This document shows, in pieces, positions 1 through 5,744 of a stretch of 5,901 nucleotides of DNA (its first letter is position 1; each line of letters starts with the position of its first letter). The translations under genes were made by a program, and so were the position numbers. This DNA comes from Pseudomonadota bacterium (GTDB lineage Bacteria; Desulfobacterota; Syntrophia; Syntrophales; JADFWA01). Below the pieces are notes generated by a model. The model saw only the letters and a list, made by a program, of their open reading frames with translations. It was not told the DNA's origin and made no database searches. The stretch spans positions 1-5,901 of the forward strand of contig JAUWNZ010000085.1 in the NCBI GenBank assembly GCA_030612385.1. Reading direction: 5' to 3'.

Positions 1-1086
1 AGTGTCTATCAGCCGAGAGGGGAATATCAGTTGATCGTCGACGCTATCGAACCGAAAGGTGTGGGAGCGCTCCAGCTTGCCTTCGAACAGCTCAAGGCAC
101 GCCTGCAGCAGGAGGGGCTTTTCGATCCGTCTCACAAGAAGTCTGTTCCTTTTCTTCCTTCGAGGATCGGGATTGTCACCTCGCCGACAGGCGCCGCCAT
201 CAGAGATATTTTGAATATTACAGGCAGGAGATTTCCATCTGTGGACATATTAATTTCCCCGGTCAGGGTGCAGGGAACGGAAGCTCCACTTGAAATAATC
301 ATGGCTCTAACCGACCTGAATTCAATTCCTGATATCGATGTGATCATCCTGACAAGAGGCGGCGGGTCTATTGAAGACCTTGCTCCATTCAATGACGAAA
401 GAGTTGCTCGTGGGATCTATAAATCCAGGATCCCTGTTATTTCTGCCGTTGGTCATGAGATCGATTTTACCATCGCGGATTTTGTGGCCGATCTCAGAGC
501 GCCGACGCCCTCCGCGGCCGCCGAGCTAATTGTGCCGATAAGGGGTGATCTGATGGAGTCGCTGGAAACCCTTCGTTCAAGGATGATCAACGGCAACCGC
601 AGGATGAGAAGCATGCTGGAAGAGAAGGTTGCCATTCTCAGGGAACGACTCAGGGATCCGAGGAGGAAGATTGCCGATATGCGCATCGGGCTCGATGATA
701 TAACCGCCCGCCTTGCAATGGTCGCCACTTATGAATTGGATGCCGGAAAAAATAACCTGCGCAACATGAAGATCGGTTTGATGCACACAAATCCGATGAC
801 GGATATCAGGGATTATTTATTAGCGCTTGGAAATTTGAAAAAGGACATGGCGGCAGGGCTTTGTCATTCTCTGAACAACTTAAAAATAAGGGTTGAAGGT
901 AATATGTCCATGCTGGGTACGCTGAGTCCTCTCTCCGTTTTGAAGAGGGGTTACGCCATTGTCAGGAGCATTCCCGATGGTGGTATTATCAGAGAATCAG
1001 GTTCGGTAACCATTGGAGACGATGTTGCCGTAAAGGTTTCATCGGGGAGCTTTGACGCCAGGATAACGCATGTTTCACCGGAGTGA
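1..1086 (+). CDS. xseA: Exonuclease VII large subunit, 5'-truncated by window edge
   Basis: Catalytic subunit of exonuclease VII, a cytoplasmic single-strand-specific DNase made of one XseA with several XseB copies, acting in mismatch repair and removal of damaged ssDNA. The reading frame is open from base 1 (it begins SVYQPRGEYQLIV), so the gene starts upstream; an internal TTG at 31 is not the start. 361 residues are visible. By comparison with E. coli XseA (456 aa) about 90 N-terminal residues, most of the OB-fold, are missing. Visible blocks, in local numbering: GIVTSPTGAAIRD (about 57-69), RGGGSIEDLAPFNDE (119-133), AVGHEIDFTIADF then ADLRAPTPSAAAE (149-175), a long helical charged region typical of the XseB-binding coiled coil (about 180-300), and the conserved C-terminal LSPLSVLKRGYAIV (308-321). 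No frameshift or missing motif is seen. xseB follows after 6 bases, so the two are surely co-transcribed. Identification is firm. Confidence 0.97.
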   Translation, partial: SVYQPRGEYQLIVDAIEPKGVGALQLAFEQLKARLQQEGLFDPSHKKSVPFLPSRIGIVTSPTGAAIRDILNITGRRFPSVDILISPVRVQGTEAPLEIIMALTDLNSIPDIDVIILTRGGGSIEDLAPFNDERVARGIYKSRIPVISAVGHEIDFTIADFVADLRAPTPSAAAELIVPIRGDLMESLETLRSRMINGNRRMRSMLEEKVAILRERLRDPRRKIADMRIGLDDITARLAMVATYELDAGKNNLRNMKIGLMHTNPMTDIRDYLLALGNLKKDMAAGLCHSLNNLKIRVEGNMSMLGTLSPLSVLKRGYAIVRSIPDGGIIRESGSVTIGDDVAVKVSSGSFDARITHVSPE

Positions 1087-1092
1087 TATAAA

Positions 1093-1335
1093 ATGGCAGA
1101 GAAAAAATTTGAAGAGGCGCTGAAAGAGTTGGAAGAGATTGTAAAAAAGATGGAAAGCGGGGATTTGACACTGGAAGAATCTCTGAAGTCTTTTGAAGAA
1201 GGTGTCCGGCTCTCACGATTCTGCTCTAAGAGACTGGATGAAGCGGAGAGACGAGTCGAAATCCTTCTGAAGAATGAAGAGGGATTGGTGGATATCAAGC
1301 CCTTTAGAGAAAGTGATGATGACATACCTTTTTAA
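1093..1335 (+). CDS. xseB: Exonuclease VII small subunit
   Basis: Small, non-catalytic subunit of exonuclease VII; it binds the XseA coiled coil and is needed for active enzyme. The protein is 80 residues, the usual family length, and nearly all helical and charged. The family signature is plain: FEEALKELEEIVKKMESGDL near residues 5-24, then LEESLKSFEEGVRLSR and a helix ending RRVEILLK, followed by an acidic tail. ATG at 1093 is preceded by GGAG (1080-1083) overlapping the end of xseA, 9 bases away, so translation is probably coupled to xseA. In many proteobacteria this pair is followed directly by ispA and dxs. Here the TAA stop is followed at once by repeat DNA (GGGTTCCAGGGTTC) and the next gene is unrelated. 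Confidence 0.96.
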   Translation: MAEKKFEEALKELEEIVKKMESGDLTLEESLKSFEEGVRLSRFCSKRLDEAERRVEILLKNEEGLVDIKPFRESDDDIPF

Positions 1336-1391
1336 GGGTTCCAGGGTTCACGGTTCAGTGGTTAGAAAACGATCAACCTTTAACCTGACCC
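1336..1391. repeat. GGTTCA-type heptad repeats, short array with inverted counterpart
   Basis: Units GGTTCCAG, GGTTCAC, GGTTCAGT and GGTTAGA run from 1337 to about 1366, beginning one base after the xseB TAA. The segment 1374-1391 read on the minus strand (GGGTCAGGTTAAAGGTTG) resembles the end of the array at 2212-2230, so this block is an imperfect inverted pair that could fold on itself. The same unit occurs in the other intergenic gaps. Function is unknown; this is ordinary dispersed repeat DNA as far as the sequence shows. Confidence 0.75.
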
Positions 1392-1403
1392 GGACAAGCC
1401 GGA
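1387..1403 (+). repeat. ACAAGCCGGA motif, copy 1
   Basis: GACCCGGACAAGCCGGA matches the reverse complement of 5141-5157 (AACCCAGACAAGCCGGA) at 15 of 17 positions. CCGG-acaag-CCGG could form a 4-bp stem. The other copy keeps this pairing with one G-T pair. Shared motif of the two large gaps; role unknown. Confidence 0.6.
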
Positions 1404-1419
1404 ACCAAAGGGGGAAAGA

Positions 1420-1584
1420 ATGAACATCGAACATTCAACGTCCAACATCGAATGTTGAATGAAGGACAATGAAGAGAGAGAAATAGCTGTTGAATATTCG
1501 GTATTCGATTTTAGAATAATTTAAGGAGCGGAGCGACATCATTATTCGACGTTCGATGTTCAATGTTCGATGTTGGACGTTCAT
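1420..1584. repeat. Fold-back element with heptad-built inverted arms
   Basis: The left arm (1420-1460) and the right arm (1544-1584) are inverted copies, 32 of 41 positions matching in the outermost register. In a register shifted by 14 bases (two heptads), 16 bases match perfectly (1437-1452 against 1566-1581). The right arm divides cleanly into 7-base units: ATTCGAC, GTTCGAT, GTTCAAT, GTTCGAT, GTTGGAC, GTTCATC. The left arm also carries its own 8-bp perfect hairpin, CATTCAAC (1432-1439) with GTTGAATG (1454-1461). The 83-base spacer is A/T-rich and has no ORF. The element resembles a non-coding MITE or structured intergenic repeat. I see no flanking target duplication. Confidence 0.7.
1490..1517 (+). 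promoter_or_regulatory. Possible sigma70-type promoter for the thioesterase gene
   Basis: TTGAAT (1490-1495) and TAGAAT (1512-1517) are separated by 16 bases, a fair match to -35 and -10 boxes. It lies in the A/T-rich centre of the fold-back element, so a transcript would carry the right arm (1544-1584) in its leader. This is pattern matching in A/T-rich DNA only and could be chance. Confidence 0.28.
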
Positions 1585-1665
1585 CTTTTAATATGTTCAG
1601 TACGATTCTTTTGCCATTTTTACACGAATTTCACAACTAAAAGCCTAAACAACCTTTGTAATTAC

Positions 1666-1669
1666 GGAG
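1666..1669 (+). promoter_or_regulatory. Ribosome binding site that decides the thioesterase start
   Basis: GGAG lies 11 bases before GTG at 1681, a slightly long but usable spacing. The alternative ATG at 1570 lies inside the heptad array and its upstream bases are repeat sequence rather than a Shine-Dalgarno. This favours GTG 1681. Confidence 0.6.
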
Positions 1670-1680
1670 AAATTTTTAAA

Positions 1681-2166
1681 GTGGGTGAAATCATAGAGAA
1701 TATTCCTAAGCTAAAAGGTTACAACTGTTTTGCCTGTGGGACGACAAACCCGATAGGGCTTAATCTGACTTTTTACAGGCGGGGAGAATATGTCTGTTCA
1801 GATATAAAATTAGGGAAGAACTATGAGGGATGGGAAAATATGGCTCACGGTGGGATTATATCTACCCTTTTGGACGAGGTTATGGGATGGACCGTGATAT
1901 ATTTCAAAAAAGTTTTTTTTGTAACAAGAGGTATGAATGTAAAATACATCAGACCAGTCCCCCTCCATAGACTCTTGACCGTTAAGGGGAAGATAACAGA
2001 AGAGGAAAACTGTCATTCCTGCAAGGCCCTGGGGATAATTCAGGATGATGGGGGAAATATCCTGGCCCGGGGAGAGGCGGCATTTGCCATTCTATCCGAG
2101 GCCGATCTTCATCTGGTCTCAGATAAGTTAAAAGAAGAAATGAAGGATCTCTTCGGGAAATTCTAA
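1681..2166 (+). CDS. PaaI/4HBT-family hotdog-fold thioesterase, GTG start
   Basis: Predicted cytoplasmic acyl-CoA thioesterase of the hotdog fold, 161 residues, the usual size. The N-terminus has the CFACG pair of cysteines (16, 19) followed by NPIGLNL, seen in a subgroup of PaaI-like proteins. Then come the family signature AHGGIISTLLDEVMGW (55-70), with the HGG turn and acidic D65/E66 in the expected catalytic helix, and the strands VKYIRPVP (88-94 region) and ARGEAAFAIL. The frame is open back to ATG 1570, but the extra 37 residues would be encoded by a repeat array and A/T-rich leader and look unlike any hotdog N-terminus. Translation therefore most likely starts at GTG 1681. Base use is visibly more A/T-rich than in leuS. 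The substrate cannot be told from sequence, and the neighbours give no hint. The stop codon lies inside a repeated motif (TAACTACTCAG). Fold assignment is firm, substrate unknown. Confidence 0.88.
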   Translation: MGEIIENIPKLKGYNCFACGTTNPIGLNLTFYRRGEYVCSDIKLGKNYEGWENMAHGGIISTLLDEVMGWTVIYFKKVFFVTRGMNVKYIRPVPLHRLLTVKGKITEEENCHSCKALGIIQDDGGNILARGEAAFAILSEADLHLVSDKLKEEMKDLFGKF

Positions 2167-2174
2167 CTACTCAG
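2163..2174 (+). repeat. CTAACTACTCAG motif, copy 1, overlapping the thioesterase stop codon
   Basis: This 12-mer is identical to 5023-5034, and 4882-4892 is a one-mismatch variant of its last 11 bases. The TAA stop of the thioesterase gene is its second to fourth bases. It directly precedes the GGTTCA array, so it looks like the boundary of a dispersed repeat. Confidence 0.6.
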
Positions 2175-2230
2175 GTTCAGGGGTTCCACGGTTCAGGGTT
2201 CCACGGTTCACGGTTCAGGGTTCAAGGTTG
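2174..2230 (+). repeat. GGTTCA heptad array upstream of leuS
   Basis: Near-perfect tandem units: GGTTCAG, GGGTTCCAC, GGTTCAG, GGTTCCAC, GGTTCAC, GGTTCAG, GGTTCAA, then partial GGTTG. The period is 7 bases, with 8- and 9-base units where an extra C or G is inserted. This is the most regular copy of the family in the window. It has no spacer structure and so is not a CRISPR. It occupies half of the gap before leuS. Confidence 0.85.
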
Positions 2231-2233
2231 TAG

Positions 2234-2259
2234 GGTGGATTAAGCGGAGCGAATCCACC
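2234..2259 (+). repeat. GGTGGATT hairpin in the leuS leader
   Basis: GGTGGATT (2234-2241) and AATCCACC (2252-2259) form a perfect 8-bp stem around a 10-base loop AAGCGGAGCG. The stem ends 25 bases before the leuS ATG, just ahead of its Shine-Dalgarno AAGGAAG (2267-2273). No T-tract follows, so it does not look like an intrinsic terminator. The loop shares AGCGGAGCGA with 1527-1536. It is either a dispersed palindromic repeat or a leader structure near the ribosome binding site. The hairpin is certain as sequence; its role is not known. Confidence 0.65.
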
Positions 2260-2284
2260 GAAAATCAAGGAAGTAGAGAACATT

Positions 2285-4867
2285 ATGAAGATCAGATACA
2301 ACCCGCGCGAAATTGAAGAAAAGTGGCAAAAACGCTGGGATGAAGAAAACACTTTTAAGGTAACGGAAGATACCGATAAGGAAAAGTATTATCTCCTTGA
2401 AATGTTTCCCTATCCTTCCGGCAGGATTCATATGGGACATGTGAGAAACTACACTATCGGTGATGTGGTGGCCCGGTATAAAAGGATGAATGGATATAAT
2501 GTGCTTCATCCAATGGGATGGGATTCCTTTGGCATGCCTGCGGAAAATGCTGCCATAGAGCGTAAGATTCATCCTTCGGAATGGACACACGAAAACATTG
2601 CCCACATGAGAGCGCAGCTCAAAAGGATGGGATTCAGTTACGACTGGGACAGGGAGATATCCACCTGTGAGCCTGAGTATTATAAGTGGGAGCAGCTTTT
2701 CTTTCTCCGGATGTATGAAAAAGGATTGGTCTATAAAGAGTCTTCGGCGGTCAACTGGTGTCCCGCCTGTCAAACCGTTCTGGCGAACGAACAGGTTGAA
2801 GCGGGTCTGTGCTGGAGATGCGGCGCCGAGGTTGAAGAGAAACACCTCGAACAGTGGTTCTTCCGCATAACGGCTTATGTAGAGGAACTCCTGGATTACT
2901 GCGACAGGCTTACCGGCTGGCCGGAAAGAGTCCTGACCATGCAGAAAAACTGGATAGGCAAGAGCCACGGCATTGAAGTAACCTTTCCGTTATCGGAAGG
3001 GGATGGTGAAATCAGTGTCTTCACAACGAGGCAGGACACAATCTTTGGAGCAACCTTTATGCTGATCGCACCCGAACATCCTCTTGTGCTTCAGTTAATG
3101 AAGGATAAACCGGGGGAGAAAGAGGTCAGAGAGTTTATTGAGAAGATAAAGAAACAGGACAGGACGCTCAGGACATCCGAGTATTACGAGAAAGAAGGAA
3201 TATTCCTGAATGCCTGCTGTCTCAATCCTGTAACCGGTGAAAAGATGCCTGTTTTTGCCGCAAACTTTGTCCTTGCCGACTATGGCACAGGTTGCGTTAT
3301 GGCAGTTCCCACTCATGATCAGCGAGACTTTGAATTCGCCAAAAAATACAATCTTCCCATGATCGTGGTTATTCAAAATCCGGACAATCCGCTCGATGTG
3401 GAGACGATGACTGAGGCGTATGTCGACAAGGGAATTATGGTCAACTCAGGACAATTCGATGGAATGGAGAACGTGAAAGCGCTGAGCGTGATAGCGGATT
3501 ATCTGGAGTCCGTTGGTAAGGGGAAGAGAACTGTGGAGTATCGCCTGAAAGACTGGGGGATATCGAGGCAGAGATACTGGGGAACGCCTATTCCAATCAT
3601 TTATTGCGAGAAATGCGGCGCGGTGCCTGTTCCTGAAACCGATCTTCCCGTCGTTCTTCCAGGGGATGTGGAGCTGACCGGTGGGAGTGGATCTCCTTTG
3701 GCGGGGCATAAGCGCTTTTTGGAAACAACATGTCCCAACTGCGGAGGTCCCGCAAAAAGGGAGACCGACACGATGGATACCTTTGTGGAATCTTCCTGGT
3801 ACTTCGACAGGTTCTGCTGTGCGGATTTTTCAGAAAAGCCCGGGCTCGACAGGAAAAAGGTGGATTACTGGATGCCGGTGGACCAGTACATAGGCGGGAT
3901 TGAACATGCCATACTGCACTTGCTCTACGCAAGATTTTATACAAAGGCGCTGAGAGATTCCGGGATACTTGGAGTTGACGAGCCATTTAAAAATCTTCTT
4001 ACTCAGGGTATGGTCTGCAAAGAGACCATGAAGTGTAAAGAACATGGCTTCCTCTATCTTGACGAGGTCAAGGAAGGAAAATGCACATACTGCAACAGTG
4101 AAGTCATAACAGGCAAGACGGAGAAGATGTCCAAGTCCTTGAAAAATGTGGTCGATCCTGATTACCTTGTTAAGAAATACGGCGCGGACACCGCCAGGCT
4201 TTTCTGTCTCTTTGCGGCTCCGCCTGAGAAAGATCTGGAATGGAGTGACCAGGGAGTGGAGGGATCGTTCCGTTTTATGGGCAGGGTATGGCGGATCGTT
4301 ATGGATTATCTTGATGATATCGGGGGTATTGAGCCCTTTGATGGGAAGGAAGAACTTGAAGGCGATCTGAAGAACCTGAGGAGAAAGACCCATCAGACAA
4401 TAAAGAAGGTGACCCGCGATATAGAAGAGCGGTTCCATTTCAATACAGCGATCAGCGCCATAATGGAACTTGTCAATGCGCTTTATCAGATAAAGCATCC
4501 GGACAGATCGGATGCACTGGCCCTCTCCGTTATCAGGGAGACTATTGAAAGTATCATCATTCTCCTTGCCCCCATCGTCCCGCACGTCACGGAAGAGCTT
4601 TGGGGGATTCTTGAACGGATGGAAAACCTTTCCGATGTTTCATGGCCTTCCTACGATGAATCCGTTGCCGTCGAAGAGGAAATTACGATAGCCATCCAGA
4701 TAAATGGAAAGCTGAGAAGCAGAATCCTGACAAGAGCGGGGGAGACCGATGAAAAGATAAAGGAACTTGCGCTATCCGATGAAAAGATAAGCAGGCTTAT
4801 CGCCGGGAAAAAACTGGTGAAAGAGATATACGTTCCACAAAGGCTGGTCAACATTGTCGTAAAATAA
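2285..4867 (+). CDS. leuS: Leucyl-tRNA synthetase
   Basis: Class I synthetase that charges tRNA-Leu in the cytoplasm. It is complete at 860 residues, the same length as the E. coli enzyme. The catalytic domain has the HIGH motif as HMGH (49-52) within [18 protein letters not shown], and KMSKS at 614-618. A zinc site is marked by C159, C162, C176 and C179. The CP1 editing domain (about 225-420) has the threonine-rich TTRQDTIFG (247-255, including T252) and [15 protein letters not shown] with D345, so mischarged tRNA editing should be intact. A second cysteine set, C441/C444 and C483/C486, lies in the return to the catalytic core. The leucine-specific insert before KMSKS carries C584, H587, C600 and C603, a possible further zinc ribbon. 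The anticodon-binding helices and C-terminal domain follow (INGKLRSRI, about 806-814; end VNIVVK). ATG 2285 is preceded by AAGGAAG at 2267-2273. leuS followed by lptE is a common proteobacterial order. Confidence 0.98.
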   Translation: MKIRYNPREIEEKWQKRWDEENTFKVTEDTDKEKYYLLEMFPYPSGRIHMGHVRNYTIGDVVARYKRMNGYNVLHPMGWDSFGMPAENAAIERKIHPSEWTHENIAHMRAQLKRMGFSYDWDREISTCEPEYYKWEQLFFLRMYEKGLVYKESSAVNWCPACQTVLANEQVEAGLCWRCGAEVEEKHLEQWFFRITAYVEELLDYCDRLTGWPERVLTMQKNWIGKSHGIEVTFPLSEGDGEISVFTTRQDTIFGATFMLIAPEHPLVLQLMKDKPGEKEVREFIEKIKKQDRTLRTSEYYEKEGIFLNACCLNPVTGEKMPVFAANFVLADYGTGCVMAVPTHDQRDFEFAKKYNLPMIVVIQNPDNPLDVETMTEAYVDKGIMVNSGQFDGMENVKALSVIADYLESVGKGKRTVEYRLKDWGISRQRYWGTPIPIIYCEKCGAVPVPETDLPVVLPGDVELTGGSGSPLAGHKRFLETTCPNCGGPAKRETDTMDTFVESSWYFDRFCCADFSEKPGLDRKKVDYWMPVDQYIGGIEHAILHLLYARFYTKALRDSGILGVDEPFKNLLTQGMVCKETMKCKEHGFLYLDEVKEGKCTYCNSEVITGKTEKMSKSLKNVVDPDYLVKKYGADTARLFCLFAAPPEKDLEWSDQGVEGSFRFMGRVWRIVMDYLDDIGGIEPFDGKEELEGDLKNLRRKTHQTIKKVTRDIEERFHFNTAISAIMELVNALYQIKHPDRSDALALSVIRETIESIIILLAPIVPHVTEELWGILERMENLSDVSWPSYDESVAVEEEITIAIQINGKLRSRILTRAGETDEKIKELALSDEKISRLIAGKKLVKEIYVPQRLVNIVVK

Positions 4868-4880
4868 GGGTTCAGGGTTC
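4868..4880 (+). repeat. GGTTCA repeat pair abutting the leuS stop codon
   Basis: GGGTTCAGGGTTC begins at the base after the leuS TAA. The xseB stop is followed by the nearly identical GGGTTCCAGGGTTC. The shared junction suggests that the repeat family sits preferentially at gene ends. Confidence 0.65.
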
Positions 4881-5025
4881 GTAACTATTCAGCCACAGAT
4901 TCACACAGATGAACGCAGACAGGTTTAAGCACAAAGAAATCATGTGACTACGTGAGTAGTTACAATAAAAAAATATCAGTGATAATCTGCGTAGATCGGT
5001 GGCTAAATAATTATAAAAGTAACTA
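4881..5025. repeat. MITE-like inverted-repeat unit with GTAACTA at both ends
   Basis: AGCCACAGATTCACACAGAT (4891-4910) and the reverse complement of 4985-5004 (AGCCACCGATCTACGCAGAT) agree at 16 of 20 positions, bounding a 114-base non-coding unit. GTAACTA occurs just outside on both sides (4881-4887 and 5019-5025), possibly a 7-base target duplication, although part of it belongs to the recurring TAACTACTCAG motif. A small hairpin lies near the centre. The unit holds no ORF and no transposase. AGCCACAGAT-type units resemble widespread intergenic repeats of environmental bacteria. Confidence 0.55.
4944..4963 (+). repeat. GTGACTAC/GTAGTTAC hairpin, copy 1
   Basis: An 8-base stem with one G-T pair closes a 4-base loop (GTGA). 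The 21-mer 4945-4965 recurs at 5053-5073 with 19 of 21 bases identical. It lies near the centre of the MITE-like unit. Confidence 0.5.
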
Positions 5026-5034
5026 ACTACTCAG
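5023..5034 (+). repeat. CTAACTACTCAG motif, copy 2
   Basis: Identical to the 12-mer that contains the thioesterase stop codon at 2163-2174. TAACTAC (5024-5030) is also complementary to GTAGTTA at 5064-5070, so it could close a larger loop with the second hairpin copy. Confidence 0.55.
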
Positions 5035-5051
5035 CCTACAATAGCTTCAGC

Positions 5052-5071
5052 CTGACTACCTTAGTAGTTAC
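5052..5071 (+). repeat. TGACTAC/GTAGTTA hairpin, copy 2
   Basis: Second copy of the hairpin unit. A 7-base stem with one G-T pair closes a loop beginning CTTA. The two differences from copy 1 within the shared 21-mer (positions 8 and 10) both fall in the loop, so the pairing is kept. Confidence 0.5.
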
Positions 5072-5087
5072 AAAGAATTTAGTAATC

Positions 5088-5139
5088 GTTCACGGTTGAT
5101 AGCTTTTAACCGTTGAACCGTGAACAGTGAACCTTGAAT
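5088..5139 (-). repeat. Inverted GGTTCA-type units with a perfect 10-bp palindrome
   Basis: GTTCACGGTT (5088-5097) and AACCGTGAAC (5116-5125) are perfect inverted copies around an 18-base loop. Read on the minus strand, 5111-5139 gives further GGTTCAC and TGTTCAC units. The orientation is opposite to the arrays after xseB, the thioesterase gene and leuS. Confidence 0.7.
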
Positions 5140-5140
5140 C

Positions 5141-5157
5141 TCCGGCTTGTCTGGGTT
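5141..5157 (-). repeat. ACAAGCCGGA motif, copy 2
   Basis: The reverse complement of this segment (AACCCAGACAAGCCGGA) matches 1387-1403 at 15 of 17 positions. In both gaps the motif lies close to GGTTCA-type units, so the two elements probably belong to one composite repeat. Confidence 0.6.
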
Positions 5158-5213
5158 AGAGTTACCCTTACCAAAAACTTATTGAGATGTTACGATAAAA
5201 GGGGTAAAAAATA

Positions 5214-5744
5214 ATGGCAGGGCGCGTAAAATATTGTCTGACGGTTATCGTTTTAGTTTTCTTTTTAGCTGCCGGCTGTGGATATCACTTTTCTTCCTCA
5301 GGAGAGCATATTGACAAAAGTATCCAGACGGTTTTTGTTGATAATTTCTCCAACAAGACCAGTGAGGCACGTATTGAAAACTACTTTAGAAACCAATTCA
5401 TCGATGAGTTCAGAAAGGGGAGTAGATTCAAGATTGTCAACAGAAAAGAACTGTCAAATGCCATCTTCAGATGTAATATAAACAGCCTGACAACTTCCCA
5501 TCTCTCTTACGGCAAAACCGATTTGACCAAAGAAGACCGTGTAACTGTGACCATGGAGGTTTTCTTTGAAGAGAGGAAAAGCAAAAAGATCATCTGGTAC
5601 AACAAAAACCTTTCGGAGAGTGAAGAATACAAAGTTGACGAGAGTAACCCAACCACAACCGACACCAACAGAAGAAATGCCATTAAGAAGCTTGCAAGTG
5701 ACATATCTGAAAAGGCATACCGGTGCATTATGTCAGGATTTTGA
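5214..5744 (+). CDS. lptE: LPS-assembly lipoprotein LptE
   Basis: Outer-membrane lipoprotein that plugs and assembles the LptD barrel, the last step of LPS delivery to the cell surface. It is 176 residues, normal for the family. The signal peptide is positively charged at the N-terminus (AGRVKY), followed by a hydrophobic run LTVIVLVFFLAA and a lipobox-like LAAGC with the lipidated C22. The mature protein starts CGYHF, the hallmark LptE beginning. Next come KSIQTVFVDNFSNKTSEARIE, the conserved family region, strands through VTVTMEVFFEE, and a C-terminal helix (NAIKKLASDISEKAYRCI). ATG 5214 has AAGGGG (5199-5204) 9 bases upstream. leuS-lptE is the usual proteobacterial order, often continued by holA, which is not seen here. 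The gene is more A/T-rich than leuS. Sequence divergence is high in this family, but lipobox, context and length agree. Confidence 0.92.
   Translation: MAGRVKYCLTVIVLVFFLAAGCGYHFSSSGEHIDKSIQTVFVDNFSNKTSEARIENYFRNQFIDEFRKGSRFKIVNRKELSNAIFRCNINSLTTSHLSYGKTDLTKEDRVTVTMEVFFEERKSKKIIWYNKNLSESEEYKVDESNPTTTDTNRRNAIKKLASDISEKAYRCIMSGF

Larger units (their letters stand above)
1336..1680. other. Gene-free repeat-filled gap between xseB and the thioesterase gene
   Basis: 345 bases without a credible gene. In order: a GGTTCA-type array starting directly after the xseB stop (1336-1364); its degenerate inverted counterpart (1374-1391, CAACCTTTAACCTGACCC); a copy of the ACAAGCCGGA motif (1387-1403); the left arm of a fold-back element (1420-1460); an A/T-rich centre with a possible promoter (1490-1517); an AGCGGAGCGA motif at 1527-1536 that recurs at 2243-2252; the right arm (1544-1584); and an A/T-rich leader with the ribosome binding site of the thioesterase gene. 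No rho-independent terminator with a T-tract was found after xseB. Confidence 0.8.
4868..5213. other. Gene-free repeat-filled gap between leuS and lptE
   Basis: 346 bases without a credible gene, almost the same length as the gap after xseB. In order: a short GGTTCA pair touching the leuS stop (4868-4880); an inverted-repeat MITE-like unit (4891-5004) flanked by GTAACTA; the CTAACTACTCAG motif (5023-5034); two related hairpins (4944-4963 and 5052-5071); inverted GGTTCA units (5088-5139); the second ACAAGCCGGA motif (5141-5157, minus strand); and an A/T-rich leader with the lptE Shine-Dalgarno. No convincing terminator with a T-tract was found after leuS, and no clear promoter for lptE. Confidence 0.8.

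Noticed and set aside
951..1325. Minus-strand serine-rich ORF opposite the end of xseA and all of xseB
   Set aside because: The serine richness mirrors Glu/Lys/Arg-rich codons of the two real genes on the other strand.
1336..1680. tRNA or other known structured RNA gene in the gap
   Set aside because: No cloverleaf, B-box-like GGTTCRANNCC in a proper arm context or CCA end was found; GGTTCA resemblances come from the repeat array.
2174..2230. CRISPR array
   Set aside because: Units are 7-9 bases and directly adjoining, with no spacers of 25-40 bases and no cas genes.
2234..2259. Intrinsic terminator before leuS
   Set aside because: The stem is good but is followed by GAAAATCAAGG rather than a T-tract.
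2167..2284. T-box riboswitch upstream of leuS
   Set aside because: The 118-base gap is mostly repeat and lacks a T-box sequence and a terminator/antiterminator pair.
2240..2968. Long minus-strand ORF of 242 residues opposite leuS
   Set aside because: It lies entirely over the leuS start and catalytic core plus leader, has no family motif, and its frame is a by-product of leuS codon use.
3830..4585. Minus-strand ORF of 251 residues opposite leuS
   Set aside because: It is antisense to the conserved KMSKS region of leuS; no recognisable domain, and no sign of its own ribosome binding site was relied on.
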